This document shows positions 16,276 through 23,416 of a DNA stretch of 23,416 nt, piece by piece. A program made the position numbers and the translations under genes. Numbering within the stretch: the stretch's first letter is position 1; each line of letters opens with the position of its first letter. The notes under the pieces are model-generated. The model was given only the letters and a program-made list of their open reading frames with translations. It was not told the DNA's origin and ran no database searches. The DNA is taken from positions 1 through 23,416 of the forward strand of contig JBBIJJ010000036.1 of NCBI GenBank assembly GCA_037446035.1, given 5' to 3'. This DNA comes from DSNY01 sp037446035 (GTDB taxonomy: Bacteria > Pseudomonadota > Gammaproteobacteria > Burkholderiales > Burkholderiaceae_F).

Positions 16276-17430
16276 ATGCCGCTGTCGCGCATCATCGCGT
16301 TCGTCGTCCTGTCGCACACCGCCTTCGGTGCCGCCCGTGTGACGGCGTCGCTCTACGCGCTCGCCCACCATGCGTCGGCCTTCACGGTCGGCGTGCTGAT
16401 GGCGCTGTTCGCGCTCGTGCCGATGCTGCTGGCGATGCGCGCCGGTCGCTGGCTCGATGCGATCGGCCCCTGGAAACCGCTGGTCACGGGCACGGCGCTG
16501 ATGGGCGCGGGCGTGCTGCTGCCCGCAGCGTTTCCGTACGAAGTGGCCGACATCGGTCCGCTGCTGGTGGCCTGCGCGCTGACCGGCACCGGCTTCATGC
16601 TGCTGCAGATGACCGTGCAGCAGATCGTCGGCCATCGGGCCGCCCCTGAAAATCGCGCGGCGGCCTTCTCGGTGCTCGCGCTCGGATTCTCGACCTCGAG
16701 CCTGATCGGCCCGATCGCCAGCGGCGTGCTGATCGACACGCTCGGCCATCGCGCCGCGTTCGGCGCGATGTTCGCGCTGCTCGCCGCGGCCGCAGCGCTG
16801 CTCGCGCGCGAGCGCCGCCACCTGCCGTCGCACCCCGCGACGGCAGCGACGGGCAACGACAGGCCGATGTTCGAACTGCTGCGCCACCGCGGCATCCGCA
16901 ACGTCCTGATCGCCAGCGGCCTGGTGTCGATGGCCTGGGATCTGCAGACCTTCATGATCCCCGTGTACGGCACGCGCGTCGGCTTGTCGGCGTCCGAGAT
17001 CGGGCTGGTGCTCGGCAGCTTCGCGGCGGCCACGTTCACGATCCGGCTGGCGATGCCGCGCATCGCGCGCACCTATCGCGAGTGGCAGGTGCTGACCTTT
17101 ACGCTGTTCACGGGCTGCCTTGCCTTCGCGCTGATCCCGCTGTTCGAGCGTCTGCTGCCATTGATGGCGGCCGCCTTCCTGCTCGGCCTGGGGCTGGGCG
17201 CCGCGCAGCCGAACGTGATGTCCTTGATCCACGCGCGCTCGCCGACCGGCCGCGTCGGCGAGGCGCTCGGCCTGCGCGCGACGATCATGAACGGCAGCCA
17301 CGTCGTGCTGCCGCTCGTGTTCGGCGCGTTCGGCGCGGTGCTCGGCGCCGCCGCCGTGTTCTGGACGATGGCCACGCTGCTGGGCGCGGGCGGCGCGGCG
17401 GCCTGGCGTCACCTGCGCGCGCACGCATGA
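16276..17430 (+). CDS. MFS transporter
   Basis: This 384-residue protein has the 12-helix plan of the major facilitator superfamily. The first half contains the loop RAGRWLDAIGPWKPL (motif A-like, about 55-69) and FMLLQMTVQQIVGHRAAPENRAAAFS. The second half follows a cytoplasmic loop near 180-205 and contains GLGLGAAQPNVMSLIHARSPTGRVGEALGLR. It is slightly short and sits among DHA-like exporters; the substrate is unknown. The ATG at 16276 follows TAAACT (16252-16257) and a weak AAGAAG. It overlaps the next gene by an ATGA start/stop, so the two are translationally coupled. Confidence 0.92.
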   Translation: MPLSRIIAFVVLSHTAFGAARVTASLYALAHHASAFTVGVLMALFALVPMLLAMRAGRWLDAIGPWKPLVTGTALMGAGVLLPAAFPYEVADIGPLLVACALTGTGFMLLQMTVQQIVGHRAAPENRAAAFSVLALGFSTSSLIGPIASGVLIDTLGHRAAFGAMFALLAAAAALLARERRHLPSHPATAATGNDRPMFELLRHRGIRNVLIASGLVSMAWDLQTFMIPVYGTRVGLSASEIGLVLGSFAAATFTIRLAMPRIARTYREWQVLTFTLFTGCLAFALIPLFERLLPLMAAAFLLGLGLGAAQPNVMSLIHARSPTGRVGEALGLRATIMNGSHVVLPLVFGAFGAVLGAAAVFWTMATLLGAGGAAAWRHLRAHA

Positions 17431-18092
17431 GGCGCAACACGAATCACCGCGCCGCGACGGTCGCGAGCCTGATCGACCTGCCACGGCTGTCGCCGCACGA
17501 GCTGGCGCAGTCGCTGGCGACGACGCTGGCGCACTGGCATGGTGGCGAGCCGCTGTGGGTGTTCGGCTACGGTTCGCTGATCTGGAATCCGGAGTTCGAG
17601 TTCGACCGCCGCGTGCCGGCGCGGGTGTACGGCTATCACCGCAAGCTGTGTCTGCGTTCGGTACGCAACCGCGGCACGCCCGCGTGCCCGGGGCTGGTCG
17701 CGGGACTCGATCGCGGCGGCTCGTGCGCCGGCATCGCCTACCGCGTTCCGGCCAACAGCGTGCGCGCGCAGTTCGCGCGGCTGTGGGAACGCGAGATGCT
17801 GATGGGCTCGTACGTTCCGCGCTGGCTGCACGTGCGGCGGCTCGACGGCCGCGGCGGACTGACCGCGCTCGCGTTCGTCGTCCGCCGCGACGCGCCGAAC
17901 TATTGCGGCCGGCTCACCGAGCGCGAGACGATTGCGGTGCTCGCACGCGCCTGCGGCCGCTACGGCACCAGCCTCGACTATCTGCTGCGCACCGTCGAAG
18001 GCCTGCGCGCCGAAGGGCTCGCCGATCCGCACCTGGAACGGCTGGCGCACCGCGCGCAGCGGCTGCTCGGCGGCAAACCCGTGCGCCGCTAG
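17427..18092 (+). CDS. ChaC-type gamma-glutamylcyclotransferase
   Basis: This 221-residue protein is of the ChaC/GCG family, which cleaves glutathione to 5-oxoproline and Cys-Gly in the cytosol. The N-terminal loop GYGSLIWNPEFEF (47-59) and the RLWEREM helix (118-124; Glu123 likely catalytic by position) are the key signatures. The C-terminal helices hold RYGTSLDYLLRTVEGL. The length fits bacterial ChaC. The ATG overlaps the MFS stop codon (ATGA), so it is probably co-translated with the exporter; whether the exporter handles a glutathione product is a guess. The stop codon overlaps TAGACT, the likely -10 of pdxH. Confidence 0.93.
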   Translation: MRRNTNHRAATVASLIDLPRLSPHELAQSLATTLAHWHGGEPLWVFGYGSLIWNPEFEFDRRVPARVYGYHRKLCLRSVRNRGTPACPGLVAGLDRGGSCAGIAYRVPANSVRAQFARLWEREMLMGSYVPRWLHVRRLDGRGGLTALAFVVRRDAPNYCGRLTERETIAVLARACGRYGTSLDYLLRTVEGLRAEGLADPHLERLAHRAQRLLGGKPVRR

Positions 18093-18104
18093 ACTGCGCG
18101 CGCC

Positions 18105-18740
18105 ATGAAGTCCATCGCGCAGATCCGCACCGACTACAAGCGCGGCGCGCTCGACGAAGAGCACGCCGACACCGACGCGATCCGCCAGTTCGCTCGCTGG
18201 TGGGACGAGGCGGTCGCCTCCGAGGTGCTCGAAGTCAACGCGATGACGCTCGCCACCGCCGACGCGCAGGGGCGTCCGGCGGCGCGCACCGTGCTGCTGA
18301 AGGGCTTCGACGACGCGGGCTTCGTCTTTTACACGAACTACGAGAGCCGCAAGGCACTGGAGCTCGCCGCGAACCCGCGCGCCTGCCTGCTGTTCTTCTG
18401 GCCCGAGCTGGAACGCCAGGTGCGCATCGACGGCGACGTCGAACGCACCAGCGCCGAGGAGTCGGACGCGTACTTCGCGAGCCGCCCGCTGGCGAGCCGC
18501 ATCGGCGCGTGGGCCTCGCCGCAGAGCCGGCCGATCCCCGGCAAGGCGTGGCTGCTGGCGCGCGCGGCAGAAATGGGTGTGCGCCACGGCCTGCAACCGG
18601 CGCGGCCGCCGTACTGGGGCGGCTTTCGGGTGCGCCCGCAGGCCATCGAGTTCTGGCAGGGGCGTCCGTCGCGGCTGCACGACCGCCTGCTGTACACGCG
18701 CGAGCGCGACGGCTGGTCACGCACGCGGCTCGCGCCCTGA
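18105..18740 (+). CDS. pdxH: Pyridoxamine/pyridoxine 5'-phosphate oxidase
   Basis: PdxH is the FMN enzyme that makes pyridoxal 5'-phosphate, the cofactor of GcvP and the decarboxylase in this window. The 211 residues fit the family. FMN-site motifs are RTVLLK (61-66) and YTNYESRKA (76-84). The C-terminal signature is RPPYWGGFRV (167-176), EFWQGR (182-187) and RLHDR (190-194), ending in the usual RLxP. The start codon is 12 nt after the chaC stop and 9 nt after TAGACT (18090-18095), without a Shine-Dalgarno sequence, so the mRNA may be nearly leaderless. It may also be read from the upstream MFS-chaC transcript. Confidence 0.97.
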   Translation: MKSIAQIRTDYKRGALDEEHADTDAIRQFARWWDEAVASEVLEVNAMTLATADAQGRPAARTVLLKGFDDAGFVFYTNYESRKALELAANPRACLLFFWPELERQVRIDGDVERTSAEESDAYFASRPLASRIGAWASPQSRPIPGKAWLLARAAEMGVRHGLQPARPPYWGGFRVRPQAIEFWQGRPSRLHDRLLYTRERDGWSRTRLAP

Positions 18741-18811
18741 AGGACGCCCGCGTCCTAGCGCCTGCGGGCTAGGCCGTCTGCCGGCGCGCGGTGCCGGCCG
18801 GCAACCGTGGC

Positions 18812-18817
18812 TAGAAT
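18812..18817 (+). promoter_or_regulatory. Candidate -10 box of the response regulator gene
   Basis: TAGAAT matches TATAAT at five of six positions and lies 24 nt before the ATG at 18842, just upstream of the GAGGGG ribosome binding site. No good -35 is visible. The upstream stretch 18741-18811 contains two small inverted repeats (AGGACGC/GCGTCCT and CTAGC/GCTAG) without U-runs. Confidence 0.4.
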
Positions 18818-18841
18818 CAAACCTTCTGAGAGGGGCACCCC

Positions 18842-19513
18842 ATGGGCGAAGAGAACATCTCGGTCATCATCGTCGAGGACGAGCCCGAGTTCCGCCGGCG
18901 TTTTGCGCAGATCGTCGAAAACGAACCGAGCATGCGGCTCGTGGGCGTGGCCGCCAACAAGCGCGAGGCGCAGGCGCTGATCGAGCGCGAGAACTTCGAC
19001 GTGATGATGATCGACCTCGGGCTGCCCGACGGCAGCGGGATCGACCTGATCCGCAGCGTCAGCCAGAAAAAGCCCGACGTCGACATCATGGTCGTCACGG
19101 TCTTCGGCGACGAGCAGCACGTCGTCTCGTCGATCGAAGCGGGTGCGACCGGCTACATCCTGAAGGACTCGACGCCGGCCGACGTGATCTCGTGCATCCG
19201 GCTGCTGCGCGCGGGCGGCTCGCCGGTGAGCCCCGTGGTCGCGCGCAGCGTGCTGCGCGCGATCCGCAACCGCATGGGTCCGAGCGCGCCGACGCGCGTG
19301 GCCAATCCCGAATCCAATCCGCTGTCGGCGCGCGAGACCGAGATCCTGCAGCTGCTCGCCAAGGGCATGAGCTTCAACGAGATCGGCGAGATCCTCGGCA
19401 TCTCGCCGCACACGGTGACCGCGCACATCAAGAAGATTTACCGCAAGCTCGCGGTGCACTCGCGCGGCGAAGCCGTCTACGAAGCGACCCAGATGGGTCT
19501 GCTGAAGAGCTGA
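18842..19513 (+). CDS. NarL/FixJ-family response regulator
   Basis: This 223-residue regulator has a receiver domain (about 5-120) with the acidic pair Glu12-Asp13, phospho-acceptor Asp58 in MMIDLGLPDG, Thr86 and Lys108 (YILKDS). The C-terminal LuxR-type helix-turn-helix (about 155-220) contains LSARETEILQLLAKGMSFNEI and the recognition helix SPHTVTAHIKKIYRKL. All phosphorylation residues are present, so it should be a normal switch. GAGGGG precedes the ATG. The cognate histidine kinase begins 8 nt after the stop, so the two are one operon. The target genes are unknown; none of the neighbours is an obvious candidate. Confidence 0.96.
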   Translation: MGEENISVIIVEDEPEFRRRFAQIVENEPSMRLVGVAANKREAQALIERENFDVMMIDLGLPDGSGIDLIRSVSQKKPDVDIMVVTVFGDEQHVVSSIEAGATGYILKDSTPADVISCIRLLRAGGSPVSPVVARSVLRAIRNRMGPSAPTRVANPESNPLSARETEILQLLAKGMSFNEIGEILGISPHTVTAHIKKIYRKLAVHSRGEAVYEATQMGLLKS

Positions 19514-19521
19514 CGCGACGC

Positions 19522-21444
19522 GTGTCCGCGATCGCGATCGTGCCGCCGGCGACGCGCGCGTTGCGCCTCGTCGCGGCCTTTGTACTGACGCTGCTGCTGG
19601 CGGCCGCACCGGCGCGCGCGGTCCTCATCAGCGCGGTCGAATGGACCGCCACCGGCGTCGGCGAGCCGCCGCCGCGCGACGCGCAGTGGACCCGCTTCGA
19701 CCTGCCGCTGCGCTGGTCGGCGAGCGAAGCGACCGCACTGCAGGGCGTGGCGCTGCGCATGAAGTTCGATCTCGCCGCGCAGCCCGCCGAAGCGTGGGCC
19801 GTACTGCTCGGCAACGCCGCCAACGGCGGCCGCGTCAGCGTCAACGGCCGCTTCATCGGCGCGATCCGCATGCCCGACGGGCGCTCGCACGTGCGCTGGC
19901 GGCGTCCGCACCTGCTGGCGATCGACCCGTCGCTGCTGGTCGCCGGCGAGAACACGCTGCTGGTGCAGACCGCCTACCGCGGCGGCATGCACGTGTTCGC
20001 CAGTGTCGAACTCGGCACGCTCGCGCAGATGTCGGCGCGCTACGACGAGCGGTTTTTCCTGTCGTACACGCTGCCCTGGATCGGCGCGACGCTGGCAGCG
20101 GTCGTCGCGCTGCTGTTCGGCGTGCTGTGGCTGCGGCGGCCCGAGCCGCTGCTCGCGCTGCTGGCGGTTGCCGCGGCGCTGTGGGTGGTGCGCTCGAGCT
20201 ATTTTCTGATCGAAACGATGCCGCTGGCGTTGCGGCTGTGGTTGCGGCTCGCCTACTACGCGGCCAGCGGCGGCTTTGCCGCGGTGATGACGATGGCGCT
20301 GCTGCGGCTGTCCGGCCGCCGCGAGTCGCGCGACCTATGGCTCGTGCTCGGTTACGCGGCGATCGGCCCGCTGCTGCTGGCCGCCACCGCGCAGCACGCC
20401 GCGCCCTTCATCGAACAGCTCTGGATGCCGGGGCTGGTCGTGATGGCGGCGATCGGCTTCGGCTACGCGGTGCTGCAGCGATCGCGCCGGCGCGAGGCGC
20501 CGCCGCTGCTGCTGCTAGCCGCGATGGCGCTGACGCTGGCCGCCGCGGTGCACGACTTCCTGCTGTCGCGCGGCGTGCCGCTGCTCGGCGACACGCTTGC
20601 GCTGCACTGGGCCGGACCGCTGCTGCTCATTGCGCTGGCCACGCCGCTGGTCGACCGCTTCGTGCGGATCCTGCGCGAAGCGGAAAGCGCGCGCGCCGAG
20701 CTGGAAACCCGCGTGCGCGAGCGCGAACAGCTGCTCAAGCGCAACTTCGAGCGGCTGCGCGAGAGCGAACGCCTGCAGGCCACCGCGCAGGAACGCCAGC
20801 GCATCATGCAGGACATGCACGACGGACTCGGCTCGCAGCTTCTGTCGTCGCTGATGCTGGTCGAGCGCGGCGCGGTCTCGCAGGAGCAGGTCGCGCAGAT
20901 CCTGCGCGAGTGCATCGACGACATGCGGCTGGCGATCGACGCGCTCGCTTCCGAGGACGCGGGACTGCTGTCGGCGCTCGGCAACCTGCGCTTCCGCATG
21001 GAGCCGCGCCTGCGCGCCGCCGGCATCGAACTCGCCTGGGACGCGCGCGGGCTGCCCGAGGAGATCGACATCAATCCGGACGCGGTGCTGCCGATCCTGC
21101 GCATCGTGCAGGAAGCGTTGACCAACGCGCTGAAGCACAGCCGCGCGCGCGCCGTCCGGGTCACCGTCACCATCGAGCACAGCTGGGACTCGAGTCTGCT
21201 GACGATCCGTGTCGCCGACAACGGCCGCGGCATCACCGAGGAGCGCGTCGGCGGCCGTGGCCTGCTGAACATGCGCAACCGCGCCGGCCGCATCGGCGCG
21301 CAGCTGAAGCTGGAGACGGTGCCGGGCGCCGGCACCCTAGTGCAGCTCGTCTACCGCCTCGAAGCGCCGAGCGGCACGACCACCCAGATATCGCAGCTTC
21401 CGCTGAACACCCAAGCGGTCATCGAACGCGCCAAGCAGATCTGA
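19522..21444 (+). CDS. Sensor histidine kinase, 7TMR-DISM-like
   Basis: This 640-residue kinase pairs with the upstream NarL-type regulator. It has a signal-like segment (about 12-32), a periplasmic beta-sandwich (33-175, with RVSVNGRFIGAIRMPDG and a galactose-binding-like look) and about seven membrane helices (184-376), matching the 7TMR-DISM plan. A short coiled coil (380-428) leads to a HisKA_3 domain with phospho-acceptor His433 in DMHDGLGSQL. The ATPase domain holds the N box (Glu531, Asn535), DNGRG (566-570) and GGRGLLNM (577-584). The GTG at 19522 is the first start after the regulator. The stop codon lies in the terminal inverted repeat of the 151-bp element, so its original C-terminal end may have been replaced. 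The ligand is unknown; DISM proteins often sense sugars or small molecules. Confidence 0.93.
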   Translation: MSAIAIVPPATRALRLVAAFVLTLLLAAAPARAVLISAVEWTATGVGEPPPRDAQWTRFDLPLRWSASEATALQGVALRMKFDLAAQPAEAWAVLLGNAANGGRVSVNGRFIGAIRMPDGRSHVRWRRPHLLAIDPSLLVAGENTLLVQTAYRGGMHVFASVELGTLAQMSARYDERFFLSYTLPWIGATLAAVVALLFGVLWLRRPEPLLALLAVAAALWVVRSSYFLIETMPLALRLWLRLAYYAASGGFAAVMTMALLRLSGRRESRDLWLVLGYAAIGPLLLAATAQHAAPFIEQLWMPGLVVMAAIGFGYAVLQRSRRREAPPLLLLAAMALTLAAAVHDFLLSRGVPLLGDTLALHWAGPLLLIALATPLVDRFVRILREAESARAELETRVREREQLLKRNFERLRESERLQATAQERQRIMQDMHDGLGSQLLSSLMLVERGAVSQEQVAQILRECIDDMRLAIDALASEDAGLLSALGNLRFRMEPRLRAAGIELAWDARGLPEEIDINPDAVLPILRIVQEALTNALKHSRARAVRVTVTIEHSWDSSLLTIRVADNGRGITEERVGGRGLLNMRNRAGRIGAQLKLETVPGAGTLVQLVYRLEAPSGTTTQISQLPLNTQAVIERAKQI

Positions 21445-21591
21445 GAAGGTGTGAAGATTTCGTCGCGAGCGGGCCGATGGCTAGGCGCACGCAGCCGCAG
21501 GGCCGAGACATATCAAGGTAGATAGGCGAGGCCCGAGCAGCGCGCAACGACGCCAGCGGGCCGCGCAGCAGAAAGATTCACACCTTCTGAG
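21441..21591. mobile_element. 151-bp inverted-repeat element, intact copy
   Basis: The ends are CTGAGAAGGTGTGAA and TTCACACCTTCTGAG. It is almost identical to the interrupted copy at 113-444 and is uninterrupted here. The kinase stop codon (21442-21444) falls in its first bases. There is no transposase, and no clear target duplication (flanks AGAT and CGGC). Internal inverted segments suggest an extended fold, so a structured RNA is also possible. Confidence 0.75.
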
Positions 21592-21693
21592 CGGCGCGCC
21601 CGCGCCGAATCGTGCGCAGTGCGCATGCCGAATCGGCACTTCCCCCGCCCGCGCGCTGCGCCTAACGTGCGACGCATCGGAGGTAAAACCAGC

Positions 21694-21849
21694 ATGTCGC
21701 ATCGGCAATGGCAATGGCTGCGGCTGGCGGCCGTCGAGGCCGCAATCCTGGCGATCGGCATCGGCTCGCTATTGCTGCTCGACTACGCGCTCGACGCCGC
21801 GTTCGACGCTGCGCTACGGGCGGCCGGCATCGACCTGTTCGCCGACTGA
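21694..21849 (+). CDS. Small single-helix membrane protein
   Basis: This 51-residue hypothetical protein has a strong ribosome binding site (GGAGGT, nine nt before the ATG). It carries one hydrophobic helix (about 10-32: LRLAAVEAAILAIGIGSLLLLDYAL) and an Ala/Asp-rich amphipathic tail ending IDLFAD. The sequence is not recognised as a known toxin or sensor peptide, and I would not guess a function. It lies between the 151-bp element and DUF72 as a single gene; TAACGT at 21663-21668 is a weak candidate -10. A C/G-rich stem-loop relative lies after its stop (21892-21920). Confidence 0.6.
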   Translation: MSHRQWQWLRLAAVEAAILAIGIGSLLLLDYALDAAFDAALRAAGIDLFAD

Positions 21850-21891
21850 AACGGCTGCGCTTCACGGCCACGGGAGGCGGGTCTGTCTTCC

Positions 21892-21920
21892 TCCCCCGTT
21901 CGCAAAGGGGCAGCAAGAGG
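21892..21920. repeat. C/G-rich stem-loop element, diverged copy
   Basis: CTCCCCC, then GTTCGCAAAGGGGCAGCAAGAGGGG, resembles the C-run/AAAGGGG elements at 543-570 and 9513-9542. It lies about 40 nt after the stop of the small membrane gene. Confidence 0.4.
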
Positions 21921-21947
21921 GGATTTCGCCGCGCCACCGCCGTTTCG

Positions 21948-21953
21948 TACACT
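21948..21953 (+). promoter_or_regulatory. TANACT -10-like box before DUF72
   Basis: TACACT is followed by GCCCGGC and then the GTG at 21961, so the predicted start is at or next to the start codon. TTCGCC, 17 bp upstream, is a poor -35. It is one of a recurring TANACTGSC pattern (see findings). Confidence 0.45.
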
Positions 21954-21960
21954 GCCCGGC

Positions 21961-23013
21961 GTGAACCCGCGCGCCGGCGAATCGCTGTTCGAGGACGACG
22001 ACGAGGCGTTCGGCTCGCCGGCGGGCGCTCGCCGCACCGTCGAAGCGGCCTCCTTCACCGACGAGCTGCTGCGGCTCGGCCGGCAGCTTCCGCACGGCGT
22101 GTACCTCGGCACCTCCTCGTGGAGCTTTCCCGGCTGGCGCGGACTCGTGTACGGCGGCGACTACCCCGAAGCGCAACTTGCGCGCGACGGGCTCGCCGCG
22201 TACTGCCGCCACCCGGTGTTGCGCGCCGTCGGTCTCGATCGCGGGTTCTACCGGCCGCTCGGTGCCGGCGATTACGCGCGTTACGCGGCGCAGACGCCGG
22301 ACCGCTTCCGCTTCCTCGTCAAGGCGCCGGCGCGGCTGACCGACGCGGTCCTGCGCGGCGAACGCGGCGCACCGGCCGCCGCCAATCCGGACTTTCTCGA
22401 CGCCGCGCGCGCCAACGACGCGTTCGTGCGTCCGGCCATCGAGGGGCTGCGTGCGAAGGCGGGCGTGCTGCTGTTCCAGCTTCCGCCGCTGCCGCGCGAG
22501 GCCACGGTCGGCGCGGCCGGGCACGCCACGATCGAGCGCATCGGCGCCTTTTTCGATGCGCTCGCGCGCTCGATCGACGGCATTGCGCCGACCTACGCGC
22601 TCGAGCTGCGCAACGCCGAGCTGCTGACCCCGCGCCTGGTCCGCACGGTGCGCGCCACGGGCGCGCGGCTGTGCGTGGCCGTGCATCCGCGCATGCCGGC
22701 GGCTGCGCGCCAGAGCGCAGCCCTGCGTGCGATGGACGCCACGCCCGACGAGGGCGACGCCTGGCGCTTGAAGGGGCCGCTGGTCGTGCGCTGGACGCTG
22801 CACGCCGGGCTGGCCTACGAAGAGGCCAAGAACCGTTACGCGCCGTTCGACCGCCTGATCGACGCCGACATCGCCACCCGCGGCGCGCTCGCCCATCTGG
22901 TGCACGTCGCGCTGCGCAGCGCGCAGCCCGCCTATGTCATCGTGAACAACAAGGCCGAAGGCTGTGCGCCCGCCAGCTGCATCGAACTGGCGCGCGCCGT
23001 GGTCGGGCGCTGA
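21961..23013 (+). CDS. DUF72 (YecE-like) family protein
   Basis: This 350-residue protein matches DUF72, a TIM-barrel family of unknown biochemical role (E. coli YecE). Visible motifs are GTSSWSFPGW (50-59), the GLDRGFYRPL region (91-100), FLVKAPARLTD, and near the end VNNKAEGCAPASCIEL. The N-terminal 45 residues are an acidic extension beyond the family core. The GTG at 21961 is the first start and is only 7 nt after TACACT, with no Shine-Dalgarno sequence, so a leaderless mRNA is likely. No neighbour suggests a function. Confidence 0.88.
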   Translation: MNPRAGESLFEDDDEAFGSPAGARRTVEAASFTDELLRLGRQLPHGVYLGTSSWSFPGWRGLVYGGDYPEAQLARDGLAAYCRHPVLRAVGLDRGFYRPLGAGDYARYAAQTPDRFRFLVKAPARLTDAVLRGERGAPAAANPDFLDAARANDAFVRPAIEGLRAKAGVLLFQLPPLPREATVGAAGHATIERIGAFFDALARSIDGIAPTYALELRNAELLTPRLVRTVRATGARLCVAVHPRMPAAARQSAALRAMDATPDEGDAWRLKGPLVVRWTLHAGLAYEEAKNRYAPFDRLIDADIATRGALAHLVHVALRSAQPAYVIVNNKAEGCAPASCIELARAVVGR

Positions 23014-23234
23014 CGGCGCTTGACGCGCCGGTCGACTCGTCGAGCGCATCCGCAAACCGTCGCCACGTCGTCGCGCAGGCCCGTGCGCCGCGCAGCGTGA
23101 GCCCAGGTGCCGCCGTCCGCAGCGCAGGATGCCGGATCCCGATCGCATTCATGTCATCCCGAGCCACGCGAGGCACCTGGAGGATGCAAACGGACGAGAT
23201 TCCTCGCCTGCGGCTCGGAATGACAAGGCTTGAT
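23014..23234. other. Intergenic region without a gene
   Basis: After the DUF72 stop there is no convincing open frame or classical terminator. It contains the REP-like inverted pair at 23152-23225 and then the first target duplication (TTGAT, 23230-23234) of the terminal 177-bp element. Confidence 0.6.
23152..23225. repeat. REPIN-like inverted repeat pair
   Basis: TGTCATCCCGAGCC (from 23152) is inverted as GGCTCGGAATGACA (to 23225), with further CGAGG/CCTCG pairing. It belongs to the same TCATCCCGAG family as 8347-8429 and 4931-4963. Confidence 0.75.
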
Positions 23235-23411
23235 CCTAAATCCGGCAGTTCGCCTCACGTCGAAACGGCAGAAAGCCAGCATCCATGCGGGTTTCAAGCC
23301 AATTCCGAGGACTGCGGAGCAGTTCCAAATGGGTGATGGTCGTGGTCACTACAAGGCTTTGGCGCGAACGCGTTTCTCGATACTTCACGGACTTCAACTG
23401 CCGTTTCTAGG
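23235..23411 (-). mobile_element. 177-bp MITE with 5-bp target duplication, copy 2 (inverted)
   Basis: This is the reverse complement of 128-304 with about one substitution. The ends are CCTAAATCCGGCAGTT and TTTCTAGG, flanked by TTGAT at 23230-23234 and 23412-23416. The window ends on the last base of that target duplication. A 61-codon open frame across it is not a believable gene. Confidence 0.88.
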
Positions 23412-23416
23412 TTGAT

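Noticed and set aside
15037..17484. Long minus-strand open frame opposite the two transporter genes
   Set aside because: Low-complexity Arg/His/Gln-rich translation. The plus-strand membrane proteins explain the region.
18821..18830. ACCTTCTGAG before the response regulator as a remnant of the 151-bp element
   Set aside because: Only ten bases match, with no further similarity; likely chance, and it overlaps the ribosome-site leader.
23230..23415. 61-codon open frame across the terminal 177-bp element
   Set aside because: It lies in repeat sequence, lacks a ribosome site and has no recognisable domain.

Overview
The window is a GC-rich stretch of bacterial chromosome. Gene content (tandem glycine riboswitch ahead of gcvT-gcvH-gcvP, a wing-type Orn/Lys/Arg decarboxylase, a lysine-rich micro-ORF, PdxH next to ChaC) and codon use fit a betaproteobacterium, probably Burkholderiales-like. 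That placement is inferred from protein resemblance, not from a marker gene. No rRNA, tRNA, CRISPR, phage or plasmid gene was seen.

Layout. Bases 1-607 hold no gene. They are a pile of repeats: C/G-rich stem-loops, a diverged 55-bp unit, and a 150-bp terminal-inverted-repeat element split by a 177-bp miniature element. The minus strand from 608 to 6899 then carries a lipoprotein alpha/beta hydrolase, a 15-codon lysine-rich micro-gene with its own terminator, and the glycine cleavage operon behind its riboswitch. A frameshifted SPW-repeat membrane gene (+) follows at about 7.2 kb. Next, on the minus strand, come an RraA-type aldolase, a non-canonical DHDPS-family enzyme, a PLP-dependent basic amino acid decarboxylase and a TerB/DUF697-like protein. 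The plus strand from 13.1 to 23.0 kb holds a Crp/Fnr regulator, a DUF2892 membrane protein, a two-domain universal stress protein, a DMT exporter, an MFS transporter overlapping a ChaC-type gamma-glutamylcyclotransferase, pdxH, a NarL-type response regulator with its seven-helix sensor kinase, a 51-residue membrane protein and a DUF72 protein. The window closes with a REP-like palindrome and a second, inverted copy of the 177-bp element.

How the genes fit together. GcvT, GcvH and GcvP make three parts of the glycine cleavage system; the L-protein (Lpd) is not here. GcvP and the decarboxylase need PLP, which PdxH supplies, but no regulatory link between them is visible. The Crp/Fnr regulator, a GTGA-N6-TCAC palindrome at its 3' end and the DUF2892 gene form a plausible small regulatory unit. 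The response regulator and sensor kinase are a clear cognate pair.

No unmistakably new multi-gene system was found. The most unusual features are non-coding: the paired 177-bp elements with intact 5-bp target duplications, the near-identical 150-bp elements (one split by a 177-bp element, the other supplying the kinase stop codon), a tandem duplication of the gcvP tail, the lysine-rich micro-gene, and a recurring TANACTGSC motif just ahead of several start codons.
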